Assembly: GCA_034420695.1 (NCBI GenBank)
Contig: DAOULB010000042.1
Coordinates: forward strand, 1 to 64,000
Source: Io17-Chloro-G2 sp034420695
GTDB taxonomy: Bacteria > Chloroflexota > Dehalococcoidia > Lucifugimonadales > UBA3495
Reading direction: 5' to 3'
Length of the DNA: 64,000 nt
The position numbers and the translations under genes were made by a program. This document shows positions 17,810 to 26,657 of the stretch, piece by piece. The notes beneath the pieces were generated by a model that had not been told where the DNA came from, searched no databases, and saw nothing but the letters and a program-made list of their open reading frames with translations. Numbering within the stretch: position 1 is the stretch's first letter; each line of letters opens with the position of its first letter.

Positions 17810-17832
17810 ATCAATCAGGAACCAAGACTTTG
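17804..17832 (-). promoter_or_regulatory. element promoter motif P4
   Basis: Minus strand: TTTTCGC, CAAAGTC (17832-17826), 16 bases, TCTACA (17809-17804), reading toward the lipoprotein gene starting at 17717. It shares its -10 with P8. Confidence 0.65.
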
Positions 17833-17877
17833 GCGAAAAGAAGTAGACCCTAAAGGCCTTTCCAGAGGAGAACAAAC

Positions 17878-18225
17878 ATGACACCCTGCCAGTGCGACCT
17901 GCCCGTGCAAATGTCGTGGGCCGGCCCCGCAGCCCAACTCTGCCAGCACTCCAACGCCGAAGCAGCCATGGAGATCCAAGTAAACCTGGCGGAACTGGAC
18001 GCCATCCTGGCCCAAGAGATTCCCCCAGAGAAACTTCTCTCCACAACATTGATCGAACTGTCGGAGCAGTACAAGCGAGAGGTCGTGGGAGAAGACTTCA
18101 ACTTGATGACCCAGGAAGAGCACAACGTCCTCATGATCAACTTCCTCCGACACGTAGGCATTTGCATCCACACCTTGATGTCGACCATGGTCCTGCGCCA
18201 CGCCGAAAGGACAAAGCAAACCTAG
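17878..18225 (+). CDS. hypothetical protein beginning MTPC
   Basis: A 115-residue, mostly helical, acidic protein with four Cys near the N-terminus or spread through the chain (MTPCQCDLP, QLCQHS, GICIHTLM). ATG at 17878 follows GGAGAACAAAC. It is the first of a + strand run (17878, 18280, 18648, 19375, 19906, 20439, 20918, 23536) with short gaps, probably one long transcription unit started at P8. No family recognised. Confidence 0.65.
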   Translation: MTPCQCDLPVQMSWAGPAAQLCQHSNAEAAMEIQVNLAELDAILAQEIPPEKLLSTTLIELSEQYKREVVGEDFNLMTQEEHNVLMINFLRHVGICIHTLMSTMVLRHAERTKQT

Positions 18226-18279
18226 GAACAACCGCCAACACCCAGCGAGAGACCCTTTCGAACCGAAGAGGAATCTCCA

Positions 18280-18621
18280 ATGCAAAACCAAAATCCCGAA
18301 GAGATAAGACCGAACCCAGTTGTCATCCAAGAAACCCGGATCGTCGAAGACCACTACCAGGAGCACGAATCGCCCGAAGGCCCCTATACATCAACAACCG
18401 GAGCCAGAACCATCCCGGAAGAAGACATCCATGATGCCCTCAGAAGGTTCAAGCAGAGGGACTGGGGCAACGTCGACGAAAGAAACCAAGCCAGCAACGA
18501 GCTAAGCCACAAAACCCAGGACGGCATAGTATTGGGCCGATACAAAAACAGGGACGCCGAATTCTGGATCTACCAGATAAAAAGCGAGCCGCCCATCATA
18601 CTCCTGCCCGACGAATACTGA
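18280..18621 (+). CDS. small mobile-element protein of the RxxDWG type
   Basis: A 113-residue protein. After a Pro/Glu-rich start, residues about 50-113 carry ALRRFKQRDWGNV, then an Asn near QASNE, a GRYKNRDAEFWIYQI strand and the ending ILLPDEY. This matches, from memory, a small protein family common on plasmids and integrated elements (R-H/F-x-x-x-DWG...N...G...Y...FWI, often ending LLPEEY) whose function is unknown. It is evidence for the mobile nature of the region. Confidence 0.6.
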   Translation: MQNQNPEEIRPNPVVIQETRIVEDHYQEHESPEGPYTSTTGARTIPEEDIHDALRRFKQRDWGNVDERNQASNELSHKTQDGIVLGRYKNRDAEFWIYQIKSEPPIILLPDEY

Positions 18622-18647
18622 ATCCAAGAGTCAAAGGTAGAGAAGCC

Positions 18648-19313
18648 GTGAAACAACACCTGCCCCGCATCATGATCCTGGCTGCCGCAGCCTTTGGCGT
18701 CCTCAGCATCAGCCTGCTGATGGTGACCCAGGGACACAGCGACAGGACAGACGCACAAGCCAGTCCGCCAGGGACCCTGAGAGGGATCGTCATACCGGCT
18801 CCCGGGAACCAGGGGCCGCCCTTACTGACGGAATTCGGAGACTTCCAGTGCCCTTACTGTGCCCACTTCGCCCTGGCCGTCATGCCAGCCCTCAGAGAAG
18901 AATTCATCAACACCGAGCTCATCAACTTCGAATACCGCCACTACCCATTCCTGGGCGAGGAATCGGTCCAGGCCGCTGAGGCCTCGGAGTGCGCCCGGGA
19001 CCAAGGCCAGTTCACCCAGTACCACGATTCCCTCTACCACGGCCTGATCACCGGAACCACCGCCAGGATAGACAGCCAGGCATTGCAGGAGAAGGCAAGG
19101 TTCCTGGGAATGAACCTGGCCCAGTTCCAGCACTGCACGGAAGCCCGCACCCACAAAGGCAGGGTGCAACAGGACCACGCCTACGGCAGAAGCTTAAGAG
19201 TTGAAGGCACGCCAACCCTGTTCCTCAACCAAGAAAAAGTTACCTGGGCAAACTACCAGGACCTTCGGGCCCAAATCCAGGAAAGCATAGCCCAAACCAC
19301 ACCCTCACCCTGA
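18648..19313 (+). CDS. DsbA-like thiol-disulfide oxidoreductase, membrane-anchored
   Basis: A 221-residue protein with an N-terminal signal anchor (about 8-27), then a thioredoxin/DsbA fold: FGDFQCPYC with active-site Cys68 and Cys71, a helical insertion, and the cis-proline loop EGTPTLFLN. GTG start at 18648. The family oxidises or isomerises disulfides in exported proteins. The many Cys in the pilins and the VirB6-like protein would be natural substrates. Its presence inside the element suggests the secretion apparatus needs its own disulfide catalyst (inference). Confidence 0.85.
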   Translation: MKQHLPRIMILAAAAFGVLSISLLMVTQGHSDRTDAQASPPGTLRGIVIPAPGNQGPPLLTEFGDFQCPYCAHFALAVMPALREEFINTELINFEYRHYPFLGEESVQAAEASECARDQGQFTQYHDSLYHGLITGTTARIDSQALQEKARFLGMNLAQFQHCTEARTHKGRVQQDHAYGRSLRVEGTPTLFLNQEKVTWANYQDLRAQIQESIAQTTPSP

Positions 19314-19374
19314 ACGAAGCCAACCAGCGGCTGTCCGAAAGTCAATACCCCACACCAAAACCACCGAGGCAAGA

Positions 19375-19830
19375 ATGTATCCAAGAATAGAACCGAAGAC
19401 CACAAGAGTGGTCCTAGGGAAGCACGCCAAGAGAATATCTAACCTGCTGAACCAAGAGAGGACCACTTCCTACGCCCTCAAAAGAGCAGCCCTAGCACTT
19501 GAGGCCTACACTACCTACCACGCCGGCCTCTACATACCAGAGAGACCACACGTTTCTGCCCCCTTTTCAACGGGGCCGGAGGAACGGCCACATCCCACCG
19601 GATGGGATACCCAGCACATAGGCTACCTTGCCAAAGACCTAGTCGAGATCCTCGACTCCCAAGAACCAGACAAAGGAAACCACGACAACGTAGCCGAGGC
19701 ATGGAAGGAAATTGCCAGGTTCATGACCGCCCTCGCAATCCACACTCCGGGCGGCAAGGAACGCCAATACCCCACGGTCAAAGAGTGTTCAGGCCTGCAA
19801 GACAACACCCACAGCAATCCCATACAGTAA
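19375..19830 (+). CDS. hypothetical protein
   Basis: A 151-residue protein, helical at both ends with a Pro-rich middle (SAPFSTGPEERPHPTGWD). The N-terminal part (KHAKRISNLLNQERTTSYALKRAALALEAY) is basic and helical. ATG at 19375 with GAGGCAAGA upstream. It sits in the + strand run between the DsbA-like and macrodomain genes. No family recognised. Confidence 0.6.
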   Translation: MYPRIEPKTTRVVLGKHAKRISNLLNQERTTSYALKRAALALEAYTTYHAGLYIPERPHVSAPFSTGPEERPHPTGWDTQHIGYLAKDLVEILDSQEPDKGNHDNVAEAWKEIARFMTALAIHTPGGKERQYPTVKECSGLQDNTHSNPIQ

Positions 19831-19842
19831 GCAAAGCAACAA

Positions 19843-19879
19843 CGAGAGCGCCGCTTCCCCTCCCACCGCAGCGCTCTCG
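19843..19879. terminator. perfect inverted repeat before the macrodomain gene
   Basis: A 9-bp perfect stem CGAGAGCGC/GCGCTCTCG around a 19-base pyrimidine-rich loop, just upstream of the gene at 19906. No T-run follows; it could be an attenuator, a protein-binding site or a processing hairpin. Confidence 0.35.
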
Positions 19880-19905
19880 CGGGACCCCCACCAAGGACCA
19901 CAACC

Positions 19906-20373
19906 ATGATCACCTTCAAGCAGGGAGACATCTTCACCGAAGACGTCCAAGCCATCATCAACCCCGTCAACTGTGTCGGAGTTATGGGAGCCGGCCTCGC
20001 CCTCCAGTTCAAGAACAAATTTCCCGCCAACTACCAAGCCTACAGAAAGGCCTGCCAGCGAGGAGACCTGAAACCCGGAACCCTTTTCGTCCATGACCAA
20101 GGACAACAGAGCATCCCAAGATACATCATCAACTTCCCGACCAAGAAGCACTGGAAAGACGCCAGCAAACTACGGGACATAGAAGCGGGCCTGCAGGCCC
20201 TCTTCCAAGAAACACGGGCGCGGAACATCCAGAGCATGTCAATTCCAGCCATAGGCGCGGGCCTGGGAGGCCTCGACTGGAAGGACGTCAAACCAAGGAT
20301 CCAGAACTCCCTAGACTCCCTGACAGAGGTAGCAATCACCATCTTGGAGCCGGAAAGGCAGAGAGCCAGGTAG
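19906..20373 (+). CDS. DarG-type macrodomain protein (stand-alone)
   Basis: A 155-residue single macrodomain. The motifs GDIFTEDVQAIINPVNCVG and VMGAGLALQFKNKFP, with IPAIGAGLGGLDW later, are those of the DarG branch, which removes ADP-ribose put on DNA by the DarT toxin. DarG itself has an extra C-terminal domain that is missing here, and no DarT gene is visible nearby, so this is a solo macrodomain that might act as an anti-toxin or anti-defence protein. RNA- or protein-linked ADP-ribose are alternative substrates. Confidence 0.85.
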   Translation: MITFKQGDIFTEDVQAIINPVNCVGVMGAGLALQFKNKFPANYQAYRKACQRGDLKPGTLFVHDQGQQSIPRYIINFPTKKHWKDASKLRDIEAGLQALFQETRARNIQSMSIPAIGAGLGGLDWKDVKPRIQNSLDSLTEVAITILEPERQRAR

Positions 20374-20438
20374 CACACCCAAAGGCAAGGGAACTACGAA
20401 GACCACCCACACCAAAAGAGAACCAACGGAGACCCAGA

Positions 20439-20864
20439 ATGCAACCCGCCGTCCAAACCAGACCATCCATCACCCCGGATACCATAGCCCAGGCATTCCC
20501 CCAGATGTTCATATGTTCCACCCCTAGCCCCGACGGAACAGTCAGAGTCCACACCCCCTTCCACCACCCGGAAGGAGGCCAGACCGAGGTCTACATCGAA
20601 GAAGCAAAAGACCACTTCATCGTCACCGACCGGGGTTCCGCAACATCCCTCGTCGCCAACGAACAACCCGACCACTGGAAGACCCTGGCCCAGGAAGCGT
20701 GCCGGAACCTTGAGGTGGAGGTAACCGACTCAGGCCTCGTAGCCACCACAGACAAGGAGGAAAACCTAGGCCCCGCGGTCATGGCCATAGCCCAGTCCAT
20801 CGTCAGAATAGCCAGCCTCGTCCGCTTTGTGAGAAACCTCCATACCGCCCTGTACACTACCTGA
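20439..20864 (+). CDS. DUF1828-like protein
   Basis: A 141-residue protein with VRVHTPFHHPEGGQTEVYIEE and HFIVTDRGSATSLVAN. These resemble the conserved core of DUF1828 (TPF ... vyi ... y.ltDdG), a family found in mobile elements and defence loci with no proven role. It lies between the macrodomain and helicase genes in the same direction. Confidence in the gene is high, in the family moderate. Confidence 0.6.
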   Translation: MQPAVQTRPSITPDTIAQAFPQMFICSTPSPDGTVRVHTPFHHPEGGQTEVYIEEAKDHFIVTDRGSATSLVANEQPDHWKTLAQEACRNLEVEVTDSGLVATTDKEENLGPAVMAIAQSIVRIASLVRFVRNLHTALYTT

Positions 20865-20917
20865 AAAGCAAACCGCCGAAGCCTGGAAAAAACAGCGAGA
20901 AGGGAAAGAGGAACAAG

Positions 20918-23515
20918 ATGCCCGGCAGATGCGCCTACTGCGGGAAGCCCCCAACGGCGGGGCCGGAACCACTCAAACCCGAAGTGCTTCGTTGCCTGGA
21001 TTGTGCTGCAATAACCACCATCACAGTTCCGGTCACACAAGAAAGAAAGAACAGGGTCCCGCAAGCCATCGTACAGGGCCCGGCCTGGCCCATAACCGCC
21101 AAGGTCACACAAGACGACACCCTCTGGCTCCACCAAGCAAACGCCCTCCAAAGCTTGGACGCCGGCGAGAACGTAATCGTCGCCACTCCCACCGCCTCGG
21201 GGAAGTCCATAATCTTCCAACTCTGGACCATGCACCAACTCAAGGGGCAGGCCCAAGCCACCGCCCTCATCTTCTACCCCACCAAGGCCTTGGCCAACGA
21301 CCAAGCCAGGTTATGGATGGAAAGATGCCAAGCCCTGGGCCTCCCGGAGAACACCGTAGGCCAAATAGACGGCGACGTCCCGATGCGGAACAGGGACCAC
21401 ATCATCGGCACTTCCCGAATCATCATAATGACCCCGGACGTGTGCCACGCCTGGCTGCTCAGAAGGGCCAACGTTCCCAGCCTCCAAAGCTTCCTGGCAA
21501 ACCTGGCCGTGATAATAATCGACGAGGCACACACCTACGAATTCGTCTTCGGCAGCCATTCCGCCTACCTCTTCCGCCGGCTATTCACCGCCGCTGCCAA
21601 CGCCGGCAACAAGACCCGACCCCAGTTCATCGCCGCTACCGCCACCATCATGGAGCCGGACCAGCACTTGCAGAAGTTAACCGGACAGGACTTTACCCTC
21701 ATAGGCGAAGACCAAAACGGCTCCCCCAGGTTCACACGAACCATGCACCACGTAGGCCTAAAACCCGGACGAGAAAACCGGGAACAGGAGATGGCGCAGC
21801 TAATCACCCACATCATAGACGCGGACCTGGAGGCCCAAGTCATCGCCTTCCACGACTCCCGCCAAGGCGTTGAGAGAATAGTCCAGATGGTGGGCCGGCC
21901 CAACTCCGTCATGCCCTACCGCTCCGGCTACACCGGGGAGGACCGGAAGAACATAGAGGAACACCTGAGAAACAACTCCCTTCGGGCCGTGGTAAGCACC
22001 TCCGCCCTGGAACTGGGCATAGACATACCAGACCTCAACTACGGCATCACCATGGATCTGCCTCCCTCCAGGAAAGCCTTTCACCAACGCCTGGGACGAA
22101 TCGGCCGCTCCAAGCCAGGCACCTTCATAGTCCTGGCACCAGTCAACAGGTTCGCCGACTACGGAGAAACCCTCAAGGAGTACTACGAAGAGTCCGTCGA
22201 AGAGTCCAGCCTCTACCTGGACAACGACTACATCACCTTCCAGCAGGCTCACTGCCTGAGAAAGGAGCTTGACAACTCAAACAGCCAGACCAGGACCCTC
22301 CCGGACCACTGCGCTTGGCCTCCCAACTTCGAGGAAGCCCTCCGAAACACCCACGGCCGCCCTCCTCCGCACCTATCCAACATAAACAGCCGCGCCCAAA
22401 ACTCCCAGCCCCAGCTCGCCTACAGCATCCGAAGCTCCGGTGAGGAGAACCTGGACATCGTAACCAGCCAAGGAAGCGCCCAGACCAAGATAGGCGACAT
22501 CAACCACCACGTTGCCCTGAGGGAAGCCTACCCGGGTGCCATCTACCGCCACAGAGGCATCAATTACCGCATCGAGAAGTGGGCCCGAAACGGGAAGACC
22601 AGGCTGCCGTACATCGAAGCCACCAGGATAGCCACCAACTCCGAGAGGACCAGGCCTATCCGCCGCACCATGGCAGACCTGTCCCCCACCACGGCAAACA
22701 CAATAAACAGGCGCCCCCTGGCCAACGGCTCCATAACCGAACTCAGGGTCGAAATAACGGAGTCCGTGGAAGGCTACGAACACTCCCACGGCCCCACGGT
22801 CCACTACATCCAGGCCATGGCCAAGGACCCCAGAAGAACCAGGAAGGAGTACCGCTTCCCCACCAGCGCAGTCCACATACAGCTCTCAGAACCCTGGTTC
22901 GATGGCGACAGCGGCGAACCGTGGCAGACCAGGCACCAGCTGGCCAGGGCCCTCCAAGGACACCTTTCCTACCACAAGAGCATCCCCCTCCAGGACCTGG
23001 GGTTCCAGGTGGAAAACATCATCATCGAGACGCCCAGAGGGCACCACGTCTCCGACAACTCCATAGTCCTCTACGACAACATCTACGGAGGCATGGGCTT
23101 CATCCAGCACATCTTCCAGAACCTGGAAGAATACGCCAAGAAACTCACCGCAGTACTCGAAGAACGAGGCAGGGGCGATCGGGCCCTCAGCCCAAGAAAG
23201 GCATACCTGTTCCTCCAGGCACTGATCAAGGACGGCCCAAGACCCGAGCAGCCAACCCTGCTACCCGGACCAGCATCCTGGTGGCGCATAATCAGGGAGG
23301 GCAGCGACGTAGTACTCTACGACCAAGACCGCGGCGACCTGGTGCAAGCCAAGATCCAGACCGCCTACTGGGACCACGGGATCTACTACCGGATCAACGC
23401 CAAGGGCGGCGCCCTCACAGCAACCGACAGCCAACTCACCCCGGGAGTCAACTTCGACTGGCACCTGTGGAGACCGGACACCAACGACTACCTGGACCTA
23501 ACCACCACAAGCTGA
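20918..23515 (+). CDS. superfamily 2 DEAH helicase with DUF1998-type C-terminus (MrfA/Hrq1-like)
   Basis: An 865-residue protein. The N-terminal zinc-finger-like site is Cys5/Cys8/Cys26/Cys29. The helicase core has ATPTASGKS (about 88-96), IIIDEAHTY (about 200), AATAT, ALELGIDIPDLN and QRLGRIGRS (about 390). The C-terminal third ends in DIGG-like LQDLGFQVENIII and IVLYDNIYGGMGF, typical of DUF1998, but without the four Cys of MrfA. MrfA/Hrq1 helicases unwind damaged DNA, and DISARM defence splits a helicase and a DUF1998 protein over two genes. Here both parts are in one chain. No methylase or phospholipase D gene is next to it, so DISARM is not supported. Confidence 0.8.
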   Translation: MPGRCAYCGKPPTAGPEPLKPEVLRCLDCAAITTITVPVTQERKNRVPQAIVQGPAWPITAKVTQDDTLWLHQANALQSLDAGENVIVATPTASGKSIIFQLWTMHQLKGQAQATALIFYPTKALANDQARLWMERCQALGLPENTVGQIDGDVPMRNRDHIIGTSRIIIMTPDVCHAWLLRRANVPSLQSFLANLAVIIIDEAHTYEFVFGSHSAYLFRRLFTAAANAGNKTRPQFIAATATIMEPDQHLQKLTGQDFTLIGEDQNGSPRFTRTMHHVGLKPGRENREQEMAQLITHIIDADLEAQVIAFHDSRQGVERIVQMVGRPNSVMPYRSGYTGEDRKNIEEHLRNNSLRAVVSTSALELGIDIPDLNYGITMDLPPSRKAFHQRLGRIGRSKPGTFIVLAPVNRFADYGETLKEYYEESVEESSLYLDNDYITFQQAHCLRKELDNSNSQTRTLPDHCAWPPNFEEALRNTHGRPPPHLSNINSRAQNSQPQLAYSIRSSGEENLDIVTSQGSAQTKIGDINHHVALREAYPGAIYRHRGINYRIEKWARNGKTRLPYIEATRIATNSERTRPIRRTMADLSPTTANTINRRPLANGSITELRVEITESVEGYEHSHGPTVHYIQAMAKDPRRTRKEYRFPTSAVHIQLSEPWFDGDSGEPWQTRHQLARALQGHLSYHKSIPLQDLGFQVENIIIETPRGHHVSDNSIVLYDNIYGGMGFIQHIFQNLEEYAKKLTAVLEERGRGDRALSPRKAYLFLQALIKDGPRPEQPTLLPGPASWWRIIREGSDVVLYDQDRGDLVQAKIQTAYWDHGIYYRINAKGGALTATDSQLTPGVNFDWHLWRPDTNDYLDLTTTS

Positions 23516-23535
23516 AGAGCCCGGGAGAAGTACCG

Positions 23536-24687
23536 ATGACCAACCCCCTGAACAACACGCAGAAGACAGGCGTACTGCCCTTCGTCCTCCTTCAGTCGGC
23601 AACACACCACCGGATCATCAAAGCTGCCTCTCCCGTTCCAAACGAAAACTACCAGCCGGCCAGCCTCGACCTAAGACTCGGAAACACAGCCTACAGCCTG
23701 CAGTGCAGCTTCCTGGCCAACGCCTCGACCGTGGAAGCCAAACTACACGAGTTGACAATCCAAAAGATAGACCTGCGGGACGGAGCCGTGCTGGAGCGGA
23801 ACAGGCCGTACCTCATACCTCTCCAAGAGGAATTCAACCTCCCAGAGGAGATCTGGGCCAAGGCAAACCCAAAGAGTTCCACCGGCCGCCTGGACATATT
23901 CACCCGCCTCGTCACAGACCTCAACAACCACTTCGACACCATACCTTCAGGATACAAAGGCCCGGCATACCTCGAGGTCTTTTCCAGGTCCTTCACCATC
24001 AAACTGCAGACCGGAATATGCCTCAACCAAGTCAGGCTCTTCAACGGGGACCCAAGATGCAACCCTGGGGAAGTCCTGGACTTGCACAGGCAAAGAGCCC
24101 TGATGTTCAACGGCCAAGGACAAGCCCTGGAACCGGGCCCAACTGCCGACAACAAGGCCAGCTTCAGCGTCCTCTTAAACGACGGCCCATACCCAATAGG
24201 GTACCGGGCCAAAAGGAACAGCGCCCTACTCGACATGTCGCGAAACGGAGCCTACGACCACAGAGAGTACTGGCAACCCGTCTGGTCGGACACCAAGGGC
24301 AGTCTCATACTGGAACCCGAGGAGTTCTACCTGCTAAGAGCCTCAGAGGCCATAGCCATCCCCCCGGGCCTTGCCGCAGAGATGACTCCATACGACACTT
24401 CCAGCGGGGAGTTGAGAACCCACTACGCCGGCTTCTTCGACCCCGGCTTCGGCTATGGAGACCAAGGGGAGATGAAAGGAGTACAGCCGGTCCTGGAAAT
24501 CAGGGCCCACGACGTGCCATTCATGGTTGAAGAAAACCAACAAGTATCCAGCCTAGTCTTCGAAAGGATGGCCACCCCTCCCCACAAGTGGTACGGACCG
24601 AGAATAGGCTCCTCCTATCAAAGAAGCGGCCGAATGCTCAGCAGGCACTTCAAGGAACAGGCCCCAACCGCAGAAACTCTATCCTGA
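23536..24687 (+). CDS. two-domain dCTP deaminase (2'-deoxycytidine 5'-triphosphate deaminase)
   Basis: A 383-residue protein made of two Dcd/dUTPase-fold halves. The first has QPASLDLRL and ANPKSSTGRLDIFTR, the latter holding the KSSxGR loop of dCTP deaminases. The second (about 195-383) has AAEMTPYDTSSGELRTHYAGFFDPGFGYG in the matching place. The long double form is known from Alphaproteobacteria and others. Deamination of dCTP gives dUTP, which is turned to dUMP and then to dTMP by ThyX, so it links to the gene at 15926. ATG 23536 is chosen by the conserved N-terminus (GVLPFVLLQ) and GGAGAAG upstream. Its end overlaps the convergent gene by 9 bases. Confidence 0.85.
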   Translation: MTNPLNNTQKTGVLPFVLLQSATHHRIIKAASPVPNENYQPASLDLRLGNTAYSLQCSFLANASTVEAKLHELTIQKIDLRDGAVLERNRPYLIPLQEEFNLPEEIWAKANPKSSTGRLDIFTRLVTDLNNHFDTIPSGYKGPAYLEVFSRSFTIKLQTGICLNQVRLFNGDPRCNPGEVLDLHRQRALMFNGQGQALEPGPTADNKASFSVLLNDGPYPIGYRAKRNSALLDMSRNGAYDHREYWQPVWSDTKGSLILEPEEFYLLRASEAIAIPPGLAAEMTPYDTSSGELRTHYAGFFDPGFGYGDQGEMKGVQPVLEIRAHDVPFMVEENQQVSSLVFERMATPPHKWYGPRIGSSYQRSGRMLSRHFKEQAPTAETLS

Positions 24688-25626
24688 ACCCCCGGGAAGA
24701 GGAGCGAAGTCCTTCCAACCACTGGACAACACCGGCGCCTCAATGACAACTTCCTTGCCATAGTCAAAGAACCTGAGCTTGGTCACAGAGCGGGCCCCAC
24801 CCTCCTCCTCCGCCACCATTTCAAGGCCGTAGAACAACCCGTCGTCAACACCGATCCGGTAGACCATGGACAAGCTCAAGATCCCCTCAACATCCTCTCC
24901 CAGAACCGCCTCGAAGAACTCAGGAGGGATATCCCCTTCCAGGACATAAAATTCCTGGTCGCCTTCCACAACTCTTCCAGAGAGCACAAGATGAGCCCCC
25001 GCGTTAACAGCACGCAAGGCCTCAACCATCTCGTGGAACCCACCAGCCAGAGAGACGTCACCATCGTCCAGCATCCAGTCCCCACTCGCGGGATCCTTGA
25101 CGTAGACCGAGTCCCCGATGATCACCATCTCCGTCTCGATAGCAAAGAAACCAACATCCATCTTGACGTCAAGACGCTGTCGGTCCAAACCCTGGTAATC
25201 CCCAGAGATCGTCAGCCCAACAGCCATGCTAAGGCCCTCTCCTTCCACATCAGTCAGCACTGACAACTCGTAGGAACCAGAGTCAAAGGAGTCCACGGTC
25301 CCCGCCAACCTCTCCAGAATCTCCTCCACAGTAACCTGCGGCAGATCCCCAACCTCCGACTCCAAGGGCACCTCTCCCTCGTCAGGAACAGTAACCACAC
25401 CTTCCGTGTCAGGGACCGCAGCCTCTTCAACCTCGGCTATTTCCACAGAAAGCACAGGATCAGAAGGCCAACCACCCTCAAAAGAGACCACCTCCTCCGA
25501 ACGGACCGAGGAAGGGGCAGGCTTAGGAACCGAAGAAGGGCTGGATTCTGGAACAGCGTCCTCGCCACCGCAAGCCAGGACGAACAGCAGGGCAAGGATT
25601 ACGAGAAAAGTAAAGCGAAAACTCAA
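24679..25626 (-). CDS. LppX/LprG-like lipoprotein
   Basis: A 315-residue protein with lipobox FVLAC (Cys19), an acidic Pro/Ser/Glu-rich linker (about 20-105), then a domain of about 190 residues beginning VEEILERLAGTVDSFDSGSY. It contains repeated strands (VYVKDPASGDWMLDDGD), which recall LppX/LprG/LolA-like half-barrel lipoproteins that carry lipids or bind the envelope. TTG at 25626 is chosen over the longer reading because AGGAGG lies 7 bases before it and the signal peptide then begins properly. Confidence 0.7.
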   Translation of the reverse strand: MSFRFTFLVILALLFVLACGGEDAVPESSPSSVPKPAPSSVRSEEVVSFEGGWPSDPVLSVEIAEVEEAAVPDTEGVVTVPDEGEVPLESEVGDLPQVTVEEILERLAGTVDSFDSGSYELSVLTDVEGEGLSMAVGLTISGDYQGLDRQRLDVKMDVGFFAIETEMVIIGDSVYVKDPASGDWMLDDGDVSLAGGFHEMVEALRAVNAGAHLVLSGRVVEGDQEFYVLEGDIPPEFFEAVLGEDVEGILSLSMVYRIGVDDGLFYGLEMVAEEEGGARSVTKLRFFDYGKEVVIEAPVLSSGWKDFAPLPGGSG

Positions 25627-25694
25627 AGCAATATCCTCCTGACTCAACGAAAATCCTAATCAGGGAAAGCCACGGCGCCAAAGGACAAAAGAAA

Positions 25695-25730
25695 GAGCCC
25701 AGGACCCGGGACAGGCCCGGTCCGGGGCTC
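25695..25730 (-). terminator. terminator after pilin gene
   Basis: Long GC hairpin: GAGCCC/GGGCTC outer stem and GGACC-CGGG/CCCGGTCC inner stem with one bulge. On the minus strand it is followed by TTTCTTTTG, so it ends the transcript of the pilin gene at 25757. Confidence 0.75.
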
Positions 25731-25756
25731 AAGAAAACCAAGGGCACTAACCCAGA

Positions 25757-26464
25757 TCAGTAGTTCTCCGCCCAGGAACGGAGCCGGGAAACGTAGAGCC
25801 AACAGGCTGCTCCATCCGAGGGTCTGTTCGCAGCATCTGCAGCCCAATGAACAATGATGTTATTGTCCGCGTCCCGCCCCGTAGTAGGTCTAGGAGCGTT
25901 AGCATCATTGTTCTGCACCCTCAGACCACGAGGCACCTTCTGGTCCCCAACCTGCATGTTAGGAGCAGCCGTCGCAGTAGCATCTGCCCAACACCTCCCT
26001 GCTGCTAAAGCAGTCCATGTATTCGCAACCGCGTCGGTATCCTGGTCAGCTCCATCCGCCTGCGGGTTCCAAACATCTGTGGGACATTCGCCCCCACGTG
26101 TGGCCTGGATCTGTGCAATGATCTCGTTCATGTTGTCTGCCGTCGAAGCACCCCGCTGGAACACCAGCTGCTGCCGAAGCGTAGCGTCACAGTCGAAGCC
26201 GGCGTCGACATTCAGCGCTTGACCGCCCGCCGGTTCGATAATGGTCCTCGAGATAATCCCCGGGACGATGAAAGCGATTCCCGCGATCACCAGGCCCCCG
26301 ATGGAGCCCAGCACCGCGGTCCGGGCTTGACCCATCTTCTGCGGGTCCCCCGACGCCGTCATCCAGAGGATGCCTGCGTAACACAGGGTCAGAATGGACA
26401 GCCCGCCGGCTACAGCCGCCAGGAGCCTCCCCCCGTTGGTAAAGATGCTGGAAAGTTCTTCCAT
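25757..26464 (-). CDS. VirB2-like pilin paralogue A
   Basis: A 235-residue protein with no signal peptide. Two membrane segments (about 12-33 and 50-75) flank the loop ASGDPQKMGQAR, the signature of VirB2/TrbC-like T4SS pilins of Gram-positive and Chloroflexota type. An exported domain of about 155 residues follows, with conserved Cys and an ending SDGAACWLYVSRLRSWAENY. It is clearly paralogous to the next gene (shared RGASTADxMNxI, GRDxxNNIIV, SDGAxCWLYVS). ATG at 26464 has AAGAGGTG upstream. Two pilin-type genes each with its own promoter suggest a two-component fibre or alternate tip protein. Confidence 0.75.
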   Translation of the reverse strand: MEELSSIFTNGGRLLAAVAGGLSILTLCYAGILWMTASGDPQKMGQARTAVLGSIGGLVIAGIAFIVPGIISRTIIEPAGGQALNVDAGFDCDATLRQQLVFQRGASTADNMNEIIAQIQATRGGECPTDVWNPQADGADQDTDAVANTWTALAAGRCWADATATAAPNMQVGDQKVPRGLRVQNNDANAPRPTTGRDADNNIIVHWAADAANRPSDGAACWLYVSRLRSWAENY

Positions 26465-26499
26465 GACAACACCTCTTGGTAAATTCAGCTTAAGTTCAC

Positions 26500-26528
26500 C
26501 CTAGACCAAAACAGAAAGTCAGGCTTTG
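26500..26528 (-). promoter_or_regulatory. element promoter motif P5
   Basis: Minus strand: TTTCGCGC, CAAAGCC (26528-26522), 16 bases, TCTAGG (26505-26500), upstream of the pilin gene starting at 26464. Confidence 0.65.
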
Positions 26529-26657
26529 GCGCGAAAGACAAAACCCGGACCTGCCGCCGCGCCTAATTCTTCATCTACTTCACCTCTCCCCAAAGATAGG
26601 AAGAAAACTGCTGAGGCCGAGTACGCGGAACCCCCTAGCAGGGCCCATTTCCTCAAG

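Noticed and set aside
20918..23515. DISARM defence system
   Set aside because: The helicase and DUF1998 parts are fused, and no methylase or phospholipase D gene is adjacent; the match is only to the general helicase family.
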